This document shows positions 39,853-50,462 of a stretch of DNA of 64,000 bases, in pieces. A program made the translations under genes and the position numbers. The notes beneath the pieces were generated by a model that was not told where the DNA came from, ran no database searches, and saw only the letters and a list, made by a program, of their open reading frames with translations. How positions within the stretch are numbered: position 1 is the first letter of the stretch; each line of letters opens with the position of its first letter. The stretch is from Roseateles saccharophilus (lineage in GTDB: Bacteria; Pseudomonadota; Gammaproteobacteria; Burkholderiales; Burkholderiaceae_C). The DNA is taken from the NCBI RefSeq assembly GCF_004342485.1, contig NZ_SMBU01000013.1, positions 1 through 64,000 of the forward strand. Direction: 5' to 3'.

Positions 39853-41718
39853 TCAACGCGTGCGGCGCGGCCGGCGCAGCGCAAGGCTGGCAGCGGCCAG
39901 GCCGAGCAGCCACAGTGGCGATGCGGCGCCCCCCCCGCCACTCGCAGGGGCAGGCGCCGGTGCGGGCGTCGGTGCCGGCGTCGGTGCCGGCGTCGGTGCC
40001 GGCGTTGGCGCGGGCACCGGGATGGGGGTGCTGCCCTGCTTCTGGCCGCAGATGCTCAGGTTATCGCTTTGCAGGCCGAGAGAGGTGCGCGCCGGCGCCG
40101 CGTAGGTGGTCGGATTCGTCGCGTACTTGACGGCCTCCTGGGCATCGAGCAGGCCGGCGCCGCAGGTGCTGGTGGTACAGGTGCAGCGGCTGTTGTTGCT
40201 GGTCGAACAATAGCCCAGCGCGTAGGCCGTCACATGCGGGCGGGCGCTGAGCTTGAGGCCGCTTTCGACCTGGGCCAGCGTCAGGTTGGGATTGGCCGCC
40301 CACATCAGCGCCGCCGTACCGGCCACCTGGGGCGCGGCAAAGCTCGTGCCGCTGACGGCACCGTAGCTCGCCAACAACGGCGAAGTGGTGCCCGTGTTGG
40401 TCGTCGACACGATGCCAGCGTCGGCAAGTTCGGTGTCGCAGGTGCGCTTGTAGTCCGCGTCGCCGCCGGTGGCGAGCAGTTGGACCTCGGGGCCGAAGTT
40501 CGAATAGATCGCCTTGAAGCCCTGCCGGTTGGCCGCAGCCACGCCGAAAACCCCGGCGCAGTTCGCGGGCCGGCCCACGGCGCTGCGCAGATTGCCGGCC
40601 GCCGCGGCGATGAACACGCCCTTGGCGCGCAGCTCGGCAATCGCGTCGAGATACAGGCGCGCTGCCGCGGCGACGTCCGGGTTGCTGTCGTTGGTGTCGC
40701 AGGTGGTCACGCCGGCGAAGCCGATGACGACGACCTTGGCCGGCGTCGCATTGGCAGGCGCGCCGGCCACATTCAGGCCCACGGCCCAGCGCATGCCGTC
40801 CACCATGTCGCCCACCGAGGCGCCGCATTTGCCCGACACGCGCACCGGCAGGATCTGCGCGTTCCAGTTGATGGCGGCGACGCCGCTGCCGTTGTTCGTC
40901 ACCGCGCCGAGCTGCCCCGCGACGAGGGTGCCATGCCAGCTGCTGGTCGCGCTGACGAGGCAGCCATCCCAGAGCGCGAGATTGGCGTCATGCTCGGCCT
41001 GGCTCAGCGCATCGCCCGGGTCGTTGGCGCCGGCGCTGCGGCCTGTGCCGCCGTTGTTCGCGTAGTCGGGATTGCTGACGAAGTTGTAGCCCTGCAGCAC
41101 GTTGGCATTCAGGTCGCCATGCGAGGTGACGCCCGAGTCCAGCACCGCGATGACCGTGGCGGCCGAGCCCTTCGTCGTGTCCCAGGCCTTGGTGAAGCCG
41201 GCGGCGCCGGCATTGCTCGCGTCGTTCTGATCGTCCAGCCACCATTGGGCGCTGGCCGGGTCCGTCGCCCGGAAAAACGGATCGTTGGGAACGGCGGCGC
41301 GCTGCTCGCGCAAGTCGGGCATTGCATAAGCCACACGCGTGTCGGCGCGCAGGCGGGCCAGCCAATCGGCCTGGTACGAAGCGCTGGACTGCAGCCGCCA
41401 CCAGCCCGGGCCCAGCGGGCGGCCGGCCTTCAACGGCAGTCCGGCGTCGGCAATCACCCGCCCCAGCAAGGCCTGCTGCTCGGCGGCGCTGCGGGGAGAC
41501 GCGCCGTCGGCGAGCTTCACGATCAGCACCGTCGCTGCCACAGCCTCCGCGGGCGATGCCGGCACGGCAGCCGTCAGCGGCTGCAGCTGCGCGGCCAACC
41601 CGACGGACAAGGCCACGATGCCTGTCACCGTCGCCGCGGCGACGAACTGGTTGACACGAATTCCCCGCGACGCCGGTTGGGGCGCAGGGGTCAGGGGGGG
41701 CAGGGGCTGCATCTTCAT
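39853..41718 (-). CDS. S8 subtilisin-like protease with GlyGly-CTERM-like tail
   Basis: The 621-residue form starts at ATG 41718 (GTG 41721 and ATG 41712 are alternatives; no clear ribosome-binding site). A hydrophobic signal-anchor segment lies at about 24-50. The triad is D194 (VLDSGV), H262 (SSWHGTLVAG) and S459 (SGTSFAAP), with the oxyanion Asn in AAAAGN. After a Pro-Ala-Pro-Thr repeat linker comes GGGGAASPLWLLGL followed by RRPRRTR, the layout of GlyGly-CTERM tails processed by rhombosortase. Such proteins are usually type II secretion substrates, and this gene is divergent from gspG. Confidence 0.92.
   Translation of the reverse strand: MKMQPLPPLTPAPQPASRGIRVNQFVAAATVTGIVALSVGLAAQLQPLTAAVPASPAEAVAATVLIVKLADGASPRSAAEQQALLGRVIADAGLPLKAGRPLGPGWWRLQSSASYQADWLARLRADTRVAYAMPDLREQRAAVPNDPFFRATDPASAQWWLDDQNDASNAGAAGFTKAWDTTKGSAATVIAVLDSGVTSHGDLNANVLQGYNFVSNPDYANNGGTGRSAGANDPGDALSQAEHDANLALWDGCLVSATSSWHGTLVAGQLGAVTNNGSGVAAINWNAQILPVRVSGKCGASVGDMVDGMRWAVGLNVAGAPANATPAKVVVIGFAGVTTCDTNDSNPDVAAAARLYLDAIAELRAKGVFIAAAAGNLRSAVGRPANCAGVFGVAAANRQGFKAIYSNFGPEVQLLATGGDADYKRTCDTELADAGIVSTTNTGTTSPLLASYGAVSGTSFAAPQVAGTAALMWAANPNLTLAQVESGLKLSARPHVTAYALGYCSTSNNSRCTCTTSTCGAGLLDAQEAVKYATNPTTYAAPARTSLGLQSDNLSICGQKQGSTPIPVPAPTPAPTPAPTPAPTPAPAPAPASGGGGAASPLWLLGLAAASLALRRPRRTR
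39956..40015 (-). repeat. Five 12-bp tandem repeats coding the Pro-Ala-Pro-Thr linker
   Basis: Units of GTCGGTGCCGGC (plus strand) repeat three times exactly (39968-40003), flanked by two variant units. They encode PAPT/PAPA repeats before the sorting tail. Unit number could vary among strains by slippage. Confidence 0.85.
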
Positions 41719-41758
41719 CACGCGCCCACGTTAGGCCGCTGCGGTGAAGAGGCCATGA

Positions 41759-41778
41759 CATGAGCCATGCGGACCACG
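41759..41778. promoter_or_regulatory. 20-bp LuxR-type site between subtilase and gspG
   Basis: The left half CATGAGCC equals that of the site at 51445-51464. The right half CGGACCACG differs by one base from that of the site at 58161-58180. It lies in the 137-bp divergent region, so it could act on both the protease and the secretion operon. Confidence 0.5.
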
Positions 41779-41791
41779 GCGCCAGTCATGA

Positions 41792-41827
41792 ATCCGTCTT
41801 TCACGGCGCGGTCATTGCGGCTTCCTA
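41792..41827 (+). promoter_or_regulatory. Promoter block of gspG shared with the LuxR gene
   Basis: ATCCG, CGGTCAT (41809-41815) and CTTCCTA (41821-41827) occur with exactly the same spacing (17 and 12 bases) at 51470-51505. It ends 28 bases before the gspG start. It is probably promoter sequence; no classical -35/-10 is obvious. Confidence 0.5.
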
Positions 41828-41855
41828 AGCTGCGCCGCCCTGACCCGTTCGGACC

Positions 41856-42281
41856 ATGACCACCCAACACCGCCCCCACCGCCGCCGCGGCTTCACGCTG
41901 CTGGAGTTGCTCGTCGTCATGGTCATCATCGGCCTGCTGGCCGGCTATGTCGGCCCCAAGTTCTTCGGCCAGATCGGCAAGAGCGAGGTGAAGGCGGCCA
42001 AGGCCCAAATCGACGCGCTGCAGAAGTCGCTCGATCAGTACCGGCTCGATGTCGGCCACTACCCCAGCACCGAGCAGGGCCTGGCCGTGCTGGTGGCCAA
42101 GCCCGCCGACGAGCCCAAGTGGGCCGGGCCCTATCTGAGCAAGGCCCTGCCCAAGGACCCCTGGGGCCACGACTACCAGTACCGCGCGCCGGGCGAGCAT
42201 GGCGAATACGACCTGCTCAGCTATGGGCGCGACGGTCGGCCCGGTGGCGAAGGCGAAGACGCCGACATCGTGTCCTGGTGA
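41856..42281 (+). CDS. gspG: Major pseudopilin GspG
   Basis: The 141-residue protein has the prepilin leader HRPHRRRG cut before FTLLELLVVMVIIGLLAG, with Glu at mature position 5. The GspG core follows: GPKFFGQIGKSEVKAAKAQI, YPSTEQGLAVL, LPKDPWGHDYQYR and the end GGEGEDADI. GspG polymerises into the type II secretion pseudopilus. It is separated from gspF by a REP element. Confidence 0.96.
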   Translation: MTTQHRPHRRRGFTLLELLVVMVIIGLLAGYVGPKFFGQIGKSEVKAAKAQIDALQKSLDQYRLDVGHYPSTEQGLAVLVAKPADEPKWAGPYLSKALPKDPWGHDYQYRAPGEHGEYDLLSYGRDGRPGGEGEDADIVSW

Positions 42282-42289
42282 CGAGGATG

Positions 42290-42361
42290 GTGCCCCCACG
42301 TTCGCTTCGCTCTCTGCCCCCCGAGGGGGCGCGTCAGCGCCTTCGGGCGGCCGGGCGGCAC
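42290..42361 (+). repeat. REP-like element between gspG and gspF
   Basis: The 72-bp GC-rich sequence starts GTGCCCCCACG, has a CCCCCCGAGGGGG hairpin and ends GGGCGGCCGGGCGGCAC. An inverted, diverged copy is at 50856-50927. It has the look of the palindromic repeat common in comamonad genomes. It supplies the sequence just upstream of the gspF start. Confidence 0.75.
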
Positions 42362-42365
42362 TGAC

Positions 42366-43550
42366 ATGGCCGAGTTCCACGTCCGCTACCTCGACGCCGC
42401 CCGGCAGACCGCCGAGAGGCGTGTGCAGGCGGCGGACGTGGGCAGCGTCGCGGCGGCGCTGGGCCTGTCGCCGGCCTCGCTGCTCGCGGTGGAGCCAGTC
42501 GAGACCGCACCGTTGAAGGCGCGCAGCGGCCGCTTCCCGCGCCGCCAGTTCGCGCAGCAGCTGGCCGTGCTGCTGCGCGCCGGCATTCCGCTGCTGGAGG
42601 CCCTGCAGACGCTGCAGTCGCAGGACAACCCGCCGGCTGTCGCCGTAGCGCTGACGGGTGTCATCGCGCGCATCCAGCTCGGCGAGTCCTTCTCCGCCGC
42701 GCTGGCCTCGCAGCCGCAGGCCTTCGACGCGCTGTTCGTCGCCGTCGTGGAGGCCAGCGAGCGCAGCGGCCAGGTCGAGCAGGCGCTGTTCGAGCAGGCC
42801 GGCTATCTGGCCTGGGTCGAGCAGCTGCGCGGCAAGCTCGTGGCCGCGGCCATCTACCCGGCCATGCTGATCACGGCGGGCTCGGCCGTCGTGCTCTTCC
42901 TGCTCCTCTTCGTCGTACCGCGCTTTGCCGGGCTGCTGGACGGCGTGGGCGGCGATCTGCCGCTGGCGTCCAGGGCCTTGATCGCCGTGGGCGCCTTCAG
43001 CGGCGCGCATCCGGCGCTGCTGTTGTTGATCACGGCGGGCCTGGTCGCGCTGCCCGTGCTGGCCTGGCAGCGTGGCCTGCGCGAGGCGCTGCAATCGCGG
43101 CTTTGGCAGCTGCCGCTGGTCGGCCCGAAGCTGCATCTGCTGTCCCTGGCCCAGCTCTACCGCTGCCTGGCCATGCTGCTGCTGGCGGGCGTTCCCATCG
43201 TGCCTGCGCTGGTGAATGCGCGCGGTGTCGCGGCAACCCACTTGCGCCCCGCGCTGGACCGCGCCACCGAGGCCGTGCGCCTGGGCGAGCGGCTGTCGGC
43301 CTGCCTGCAGCGCGAGGGCCTGACCACGCCGGTGTCGCTGCGCATGCTGCGCGTGGGCGAGCACAGCGGCGAGTTGGGGGCGATGCTGGCGCAGGCGGCA
43401 GGCTTCTACGACGAGGAGCTGTCGCGGCTGTCGGACCTGGTGACGCGGTTGATCAATCCGGTGTTGATGTTGCTGATGGGGCTGGTGATCGGCACGGTGG
43501 TGGTGCTGATGTATCTGCCGATTTTTCAGTTGGTGGATCAGGTGCAGTGA
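42366..43550 (+). CDS. gspF: Type II secretion inner-membrane protein GspF
   Basis: The 394-residue protein has two T2SSF domains (about 65-185 and 270-385) with FAQQLAVLLRAGIPLLEAL and LYRCLAMLLLAGVPIVPAL, and three membrane segments (about 165-190, 215-235, 365-390). It forms the inner-membrane platform contacted by GspE. The start ATG has only a weak GGGCGG upstream, from the REP element. A 628-bp gap filled by an inverted repeat follows. Confidence 0.95.
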   Translation: MAEFHVRYLDAARQTAERRVQAADVGSVAAALGLSPASLLAVEPVETAPLKARSGRFPRRQFAQQLAVLLRAGIPLLEALQTLQSQDNPPAVAVALTGVIARIQLGESFSAALASQPQAFDALFVAVVEASERSGQVEQALFEQAGYLAWVEQLRGKLVAAAIYPAMLITAGSAVVLFLLLFVVPRFAGLLDGVGGDLPLASRALIAVGAFSGAHPALLLLITAGLVALPVLAWQRGLREALQSRLWQLPLVGPKLHLLSLAQLYRCLAMLLLAGVPIVPALVNARGVAATHLRPALDRATEAVRLGERLSACLQREGLTTPVSLRMLRVGEHSGELGAMLAQAAGFYDEELSRLSDLVTRLINPVLMLLMGLVIGTVVVLMYLPIFQLVDQVQ

Positions 43551-43604
43551 TGGGGCGGGTACGCAGGTTGCCTCTTCGTTGCTACGGCTTGATGGCCAAG
43601 CCCA

Positions 43605-44143
43605 GCCGGGAGTTCGCCCCGGCGGGCGACCTACTTTCTGGCCCGCCAGAAAGTAGGCAAAGAGCGGCCCCTGCAAAACCGCCCCTGCGGGGTTCCCTGC
43701 GATGCTCGAAGCCCGGGGCCGCGCCCAACTCACTTCGCTACGCTCCGTTCAAACAATGGGGCGCGAAGTCAGAACTTGAGGCTCGCTGCGCTCGCGCCCC
43801 GGGCTCCTGCGCTTCTCGGCGGTTTAGAAGGGGAGTTCCCCAAACAGCCGAACAGCCAACAGCCAAGCCCGAAAGCCGGCTGGCGCCGGCTGTTCATCAC
43901 CCCCCCTCTGAGCCCGCCGAGCAGCGCAAGGACTTGAGGGCGCGCGCGCAGCGCACTTCGAGAACTGACTTCGCGCAACTGTTTGAGCGCAGCGTAGCGA
44001 AGCGAGTTTTGCGCGAGCCCTCAAGGCCTGAGCAGCACAGGGCAGCCCGCTGCGAAGCAAAGGGCCGGGCGGTTCAGGGGCGACTTTTTGCCTACTTTTT
44101 GGTCGCCCAAAAAGTAGGTCGCCCGCCGGGGCGAACTCCCGGC
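43605..44143. repeat. 539-bp imperfect inverted repeat splitting the secretion operon
   Basis: The outer ends are inverted copies: GCCGGGAGTTCGCCCCGGCG at 43605 and its complement ending at 44143. Each arm next carries a perfect 12-bp hairpin, CCTACTTTCTGG/CCAGAAAGTAGG (43630-43657) and CCTACTTTTTGG/CCAAAAAGTAGG (44091-44118), with four-base loops. Interior parts such as CTTCGCTACGCT and GCGCGAAGTCAG also recur inverted in both halves. No gene is supported within it. The rest of the 43551-44178 gap holds nothing recognisable. Confidence 0.8.
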
Positions 44144-44178
44144 ATGGGCCTCGCCACAAACCCAGCGGAGCAAAAACC

Positions 44179-45697
<1,519 letters not shown>

Positions 45698-45717
<20 letters not shown>

Positions 45718-46768
45718 ACGCCTGCTGCTGGCGGGCGACCGGGTGCTGGACACCCAGGGCCAGGCCTGGCCCGACTTCGCGGCCTGGTGCGCCGCCCATG
45801 CCGGTGCGCGCGCCGAGCTGCTGGTGGGTGCCGAACAGGCCCACAGCCTGCTCGTGCCCGCCGACCTGCCGCTGGCCGACGCGGACGCCCTGCAGGGCTA
45901 TGCGCGACTGCAGTTCACGCACTACTTCGGGCCGGCGGCTCAGCAATGGCCGCTGGCCAGCAGCGAGCGCGTCGCCTGCGCGCTGGCCGACGCCGACCTG
46001 GCTGCGCTGCAGGCCACGGCAGCCGCGCAGCGCGTGCGCATCGCCTCGCTGCGGCCGAGCTGGACGCTCTGCGCCGCGCAGGACGGTGACACCGCCGTCA
46101 TCGACGGCGACATGCTGACCTGGCTGCGCCGCAGCGGCGGCCGCCTCGTCGACCTGCAGCAGCGCCATGTCAGCGACGAACTGCTGCGCGAACTGGAAGG
46201 CGCGCGCATCGCCCCTGCCATCGACCTTCTCACCGAGCCCGGCGCGCGCCTGGGCCCGGACTTCATCGCGCAGCCGTCGCGCATGCGGCCGCTGGCCTGG
46301 GCCTGGGCCGCCGCCGCGGCTGCGGCCTGCGTTCTCGTCGTGCTGCAGGCCCAGGGCCAGCGTGAGGAGGCCCAACGCCTGGCCGAGCAGTCCGCCGTGC
46401 TGGACCGCCTCGCCCGCCCCGCCGCGGCAGCCAAACCCAAGCCGCCCAACCCGGCCGCGCGTGCCCGCGCCTGGGCCGTGTCGAACCAGCTCGGCACCGA
46501 CTGGGCCGCGCTGTGGGCCGACGTCGAGCGGGCGCTGCCGCCCGGCCTGCAGCTCGCCGCGCTGGATCTGGACCGACAGTCACTGCGCCTCGAAGGCCAG
46601 GCGGCCGATGCCGACGCGGTGACCCGCCTCGTCGACCGGCTCACGCTGCAGGCCGCGCCAGGCGACGAGGTGGTGCTGACCCGGCTGCAGAAGCCCGACA
46701 CGGTGGCGGACGAAACAGGCGGCGCGCTGCGCTTCGAACTCGTGCGTCGCGCGGGAGGCGCGCGATGA
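45698..46768 (+). CDS. GspL/PilN-like inner-membrane assembly protein
   Basis: The 356-residue form starts at GTG 45698 with GGAAGAA upstream; GTG 45668 is an alternative. A cytoplasmic domain (1-195) precedes one membrane segment at about 198-218 (AWAWAAAAAAACVLVVL), then a coiled and ferredoxin-like periplasmic part. This layout fits GspL or a PilM/PilN relative. Identification rests on order behind gspE and topology. Confidence 0.75.
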
Positions 46769-47280
46769 AGCGCTGGCTCGACATGGCCCGCCGCCTCGGC
46801 TGGCCGGCCGCGCTGGCGCTGCTGCTGACGCTGGCCGCCGTCGTCGGCGCGGCCTGGCTGCCGCGCGAGCAGCAGCGGCTGGACGCCGAGCGCCAGCACC
46901 TCGCCAGCCGCCGCGCCGCGCTGCAGCCGCGAGCCTCTTCCAGCATTCCCACGGACGGTGGCGCCGCGCTGGCTGCCAGCCTGCCCCCCGACGCCGAGCG
47001 CCAGGCCCGCACGGCCGCGTTGCTGGCGCTGACGACCGAGCTCGGCCTTCCCTGGCCGCGCAGCGAATTCCGCTATCAGGCCGACCGCGAGCTGGGCCTT
47101 GCACAGTACCGCGTCGCCATGCAGCTCAGCGGCCGCTACAGCACGCTGCGCGGCTTCGTCGCCGAGGCGCTCAGGCGCGACCCCGCGCTGGCGCTGGAAA
47201 CCCTCCGCCTGCGGCGCGATGCAGACGGCCAGCTCAAGGCCGAGCTGGCCTGGGTGCTGCACATGCAGGTCACGAAATGA
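46765..47280 (+). CDS. GspM/PilO-like inner-membrane protein
   Basis: The 171-residue protein has one membrane segment (about 13-32), a short coiled region with REQQRLDAERQHLASRRAAL, and a small alpha/beta domain ending ELAWVLHMQVTK. The start follows GGGAGG and overlaps the previous stop. GspM or PilO proteins of this size pair with GspL/PilN. Sequence signals are weak and the call is by position. Confidence 0.68.
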   Translation: MKRWLDMARRLGWPAALALLLTLAAVVGAAWLPREQQRLDAERQHLASRRAALQPRASSSIPTDGGAALAASLPPDAERQARTAALLALTTELGLPWPRSEFRYQADRELGLAQYRVAMQLSGRYSTLRGFVAEALRRDPALALETLRLRRDADGQLKAELAWVLHMQVTK

Positions 47281-47783
47281 AGCGGCCCTCGCCACGACAG
47301 CTCGCGCTCTTCGGCGCCCTCGGCCTCAGCCTCGCAGCCACGCTTTGGGTGTCGCGCGACGACGAGGCCGACACCGCCGCAGTCGCCAGGCCGCGCCACG
47401 CGATCTCGGCCACGCCAACGCCGGCATCGGCAATGGCCGACTGGCCCGGCCCCGCCGCCAGCGCCCGCGCGGACTGGCCGGCCCTCGACCCGCAAGCCCG
47501 CGCCGCCTGGGGCGAGACCCCGCTGGCGCCACCGCCGGCCCAGGCCGAGGCCGCGCCGCCGCCGCCCAGCGCGCCGCCGTTCCCGTACCAGTTCGTCGGC
47601 CGCATGACCGACTCGCGCCCCCGGGCCGTCCTGAACAACGCGCAGCGCAGCGCGGTGGTCGCCGCGGGCGACGTGGTGGACGGCCAATGGCGCGTCGACG
47701 CCATCGAGGCCGGTGGCTTGCGCCTGACCTATTTGCCCCTGGGCCTGGCCCAGTTCGTCTCCTTTGCCAGACCCTCCGCATGA
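47277..47783 (+). CDS. GspC/PilP-like periplasmic connector
   Basis: The 168-residue protein has one N-terminal membrane helix (about 8-24), a Pro/Ala-rich linker and a small beta domain (FPYQFVGRMTD...AVVAAGDVVDGQWRVDAIEAGGLRLTYLP) like the GspC homology-region or PilP fold. Such proteins link the inner-membrane complex to the secretin. It overlaps both neighbours by four bases. Confidence 0.72.
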   Translation: MKRPSPRQLALFGALGLSLAATLWVSRDDEADTAAVARPRHAISATPTPASAMADWPGPAASARADWPALDPQARAAWGETPLAPPPAQAEAAPPPPSAPPFPYQFVGRMTDSRPRAVLNNAQRSAVVAAGDVVDGQWRVDAIEAGGLRLTYLPLGLAQFVSFARPSA

Positions 47784-49999
47784 GCCGCGTTCCCGTCATT
47801 GCCTTGGTCCTGCTGCTGGCCGCCTGCGCCAGCCACCCTGCTCTGCGTGAGGCCGAGGTGCTCGCCCGGCAGGGTGAACACGAGAGCGCCTGGCGGCTGC
47901 TGCGCGATGCCGCCGCGGCCTCGCCGCAGGACGAAGCACTGCGCAGCGCGCGCCAGCGCGAGGCCGAGCTGGGCCTGCTGAGCCTGGCTGCGCAGGCCGA
48001 GAACGCCCGCGCGGCCGGCCAGCTGGAGGCCGCCGCCGACCTGCTGCTCCGCATGGAAGCCATAGACCCGCTCGCGCCGCGCACCCGTGCGCTGCAGCTC
48101 GCGCTGGGCCGCGCGCGCCGCCACGAGGCCCTGCTCACCCAGGCCGAGCATCAGCTGCAGGCTGGCCAACGGGATGCCGCGCGCGAGGCGGTGGCCCAGG
48201 TGCTGGCGGAAGACCCCGGCCAGCCACGCGCCCAGGCACTCCAGCAGAAGCTGCGCCGGGCCTTCGCGCCGCCGCTCGCAGCGCCCACGCTCGCGGCGGC
48301 CTACCAGAAGCCCGTGAGTCTGGAGTTCCGCGATGCGCCGCTGCGCACCGTCTTCGAGGCATTGAGCCGCGGGGCCGGCGTCAACTTCGTGTTCGACAAG
48401 GACGTGAAGGCCGATGCCCGCGTCAGCGTCTACCTGAAGGACGTCAGCGTCGACGAGGCCATGCGCATCGTGCTGAGCACGCAGCAGCTGGAACGCAAGC
48501 TGCTCAACGACAACTCGGTGCTGATCTACCCCAACACGCAGCAGAAGCAGCGCGAGCACCAGGAGCTCGTCACGCGCAGCTTCTACCTGAACAACGCCGA
48601 CGTGAAGCAGGCCCAGGCGCTGGTGCGCATGATGGCCAAGACGCGCGACGTCTTCATCGACGAGCGGCTGAACCTGCTGGTGGCGCGCGACACGCCCGAG
48701 GTGATCGCGATGATCGAGCAGCTCGTCGCCGGGCTGGACCTGCCCGAGCCCGAGGTGATGCTCGACGTGGAGGTGCTCGAGCTGGGCACCGACCGCAGCG
48801 CCGAGGCCGGCCTGAACTGGGCCACCGACGCGACCTACGGCAGCACGGACACCGCGACCATGGTGCCCTGGAGTTCCCGCGGCAGCTTTCGCACGCTGGT
48901 GGCCAACCCCGTCGTCGCGGCGCGGCTCAAGGGCGAATCGGGCGCGAACAACCTGCTGGCCAACCCCAAGCTGCGCGCTCGCAACAAGGAGAAGGCCAAG
49001 ATCCAGATCGGCGACCGCGTGCCCGTGTTCACGAGCACGTCGACGGCCAACGTCGGCGTGTCCACGGCCGTGACCTACATCGATGTCGGCATCAAGCTGG
49101 AAGTGGAACCCACCGTGCAGCTGGACAACGACGTCGTCATGAAGGTCAACCTCGAGGTCAGCAGCCTGGGCGTGAAGGAAACCTCGGGCGGCCCGCAGCC
49201 CACCAGCGCCTACCGCATCGGCACGCGCAACGCGTCCACGTCGCTGCGGCTGCGCGACGGCGAGACCCAGGTGCTGGGCGGACTCATCAACGACGAAGAC
49301 CGCAAGACCATCGCCGGCGTGCCCTATGTGTCCGAGACACCGCTGCTCGGGCGCCTGTTCGGCGTGCACACCGACAGCCGCAAGAAGACCGAGATCGTGC
49401 TGCTGATCACGCCGCATGTGCTGCGCAACCTCAGCCTGCCGGACGCCGGCCAGACCGTGCTGGCCTCCGGCTTCGACGCCAACCCGGGTGCCGAGGGCCT
49501 GAGGCTGCGCGCCTCGCGCGGCAACGCGGCGGCGCCGTCGCTGAGCGACACCACGCCGGCGGGCGCCCGACCGTTGTCTGCGGCCATCGCCAAGGCCCAG
49601 GCGGCCCGGTCGCAGGGCCAGCAGCAGGCCCTGGCTCCGGTCCAGGCCCCGGCCCAGCCCGAGGAGGCCACCGTCGAGCTGCAGCTGGTGGACAGCATCG
49701 CGGCGGGAGAGAACCTGACCGTCACGCTTGCCAACCGGTCCAGGGCCACGGTGGCCGGCAGGATGACCTATGACGCGGCCCTCTTCACGCGGGCCGACGT
49801 CGACGACGCTCAGGCCGGCAGCGGCCTCGCCGAGGTGGAGCTGGCGCCCGAAGCCCAGCAGGTGGTGGTGCTGCGCGCCCGGCCCGACGCGGCGGGGCGC
49901 TCCGGCTCGCTCCAGTTCGTGAACGCAAAGGCCACGGGGCCCAACGGCGAGGCGCTGAAAGTGCGGGTGGAGGGCGGCTCCCATGTCGAGGTTCGCTGA
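47780..49999 (+). CDS. gspD: Secretin GspD-like lipoprotein with cohesin-like extension
   Basis: The 739-residue protein has a lipobox LLLAAC (acylated Cys16), a TPR-like N-terminal part (about 25-170), secretin N-domains (VSLEFRDAPLRTVFEALS; NADVKQAQALVRMM) and the secretin core (VPVFTSTSTANVG, VGIKLEVEPTV, VLGGLINDEDRKT, VPYVSETPLLGRLF, EIVLLITPHV). Residues about 620-739 add a beta-rich cohesin-like domain (ENLTVTLANRSRATVAGRMTYD). It forms the outer-membrane channel. No N0 domain is obvious; the N-terminal helical repeats are unusual for GspD. Confidence 0.9.
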   Translation: MSRVPVIALVLLLAACASHPALREAEVLARQGEHESAWRLLRDAAAASPQDEALRSARQREAELGLLSLAAQAENARAAGQLEAAADLLLRMEAIDPLAPRTRALQLALGRARRHEALLTQAEHQLQAGQRDAAREAVAQVLAEDPGQPRAQALQQKLRRAFAPPLAAPTLAAAYQKPVSLEFRDAPLRTVFEALSRGAGVNFVFDKDVKADARVSVYLKDVSVDEAMRIVLSTQQLERKLLNDNSVLIYPNTQQKQREHQELVTRSFYLNNADVKQAQALVRMMAKTRDVFIDERLNLLVARDTPEVIAMIEQLVAGLDLPEPEVMLDVEVLELGTDRSAEAGLNWATDATYGSTDTATMVPWSSRGSFRTLVANPVVAARLKGESGANNLLANPKLRARNKEKAKIQIGDRVPVFTSTSTANVGVSTAVTYIDVGIKLEVEPTVQLDNDVVMKVNLEVSSLGVKETSGGPQPTSAYRIGTRNASTSLRLRDGETQVLGGLINDEDRKTIAGVPYVSETPLLGRLFGVHTDSRKKTEIVLLITPHVLRNLSLPDAGQTVLASGFDANPGAEGLRLRASRGNAAAPSLSDTTPAGARPLSAAIAKAQAARSQGQQQALAPVQAPAQPEEATVELQLVDSIAAGENLTVTLANRSRATVAGRMTYDAALFTRADVDDAQAGSGLAEVELAPEAQQVVVLRARPDAAGRSGSLQFVNAKATGPNGEALKVRVEGGSHVEVR

Positions 50000-50462
50000 G
50001 CGGGGCTTCACCCTCGTCGAGATGCTGGCGGTGGTCACCATCGTCGGCATCCTGGCCGCGGCGGCGCAGCCGCTGGCCGTCTGGGTGCACAAGCGCCAGC
50101 GCGAGACCGAACTGCGCCAGGCGCTGCGCACGCTGCGCGGCGCCCTCGACGCCTACCGCCAGGCGACGAGGGACGGCCGCATCACGCTGAAGGCCGACGA
50201 CAGCGGCTACCCGCCCGACCTCGACAGCCTCGTGCGCGGCGTGCCCGACGCCCGGGACGCACAGCAGAAGAAGCGCATCTACTTCCTGCGCCGCCTGCCG
50301 CGCGACCCGCTGGCCGACCCGGCCCTGGCCGCCGCCCAGACCTGGGCCCTGCGCAGCTACGACAGCCCGCCGGACGCACCCGTGCCCGGCAAGGACGTGT
50401 TCGACGTGCACTCGATGTCGGACGCCGTCGCCCTCGACGGCTCACGCTACCGGGACTGGTGA
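49983..50462 (+). CDS. Type II secretion pseudopilin
   Basis: The 159-residue protein has a very short leader MSRFAERG cut before FTLVEMLAVVTIVGILAAAA, with Glu5. It contains GYPPDLDSLVRGV and YFLRRLPRDPL, related to GspG-like families. It starts 16 bases inside the end of the secretin gene. It is a probable minor pseudopilin. Confidence 0.88.
   Translation: MSRFAERGFTLVEMLAVVTIVGILAAAAQPLAVWVHKRQRETELRQALRTLRGALDAYRQATRDGRITLKADDSGYPPDLDSLVRGVPDARDAQQKKRIYFLRRLPRDPLADPALAAAQTWALRSYDSPPDAPVPGKDVFDVHSMSDAVALDGSRYRDW

Noticed and set aside
39956-40015. CRISPR-like repeat array
   Set aside because: The 12-bp units have no spacers and encode a Pro-Ala-Pro-Thr linker in the subtilase.
43551-44178. 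Small hypothetical proteins in the gspF-gspE gap
   Set aside because: Frames read through an inverted repeat with no start signals or conserved motifs.
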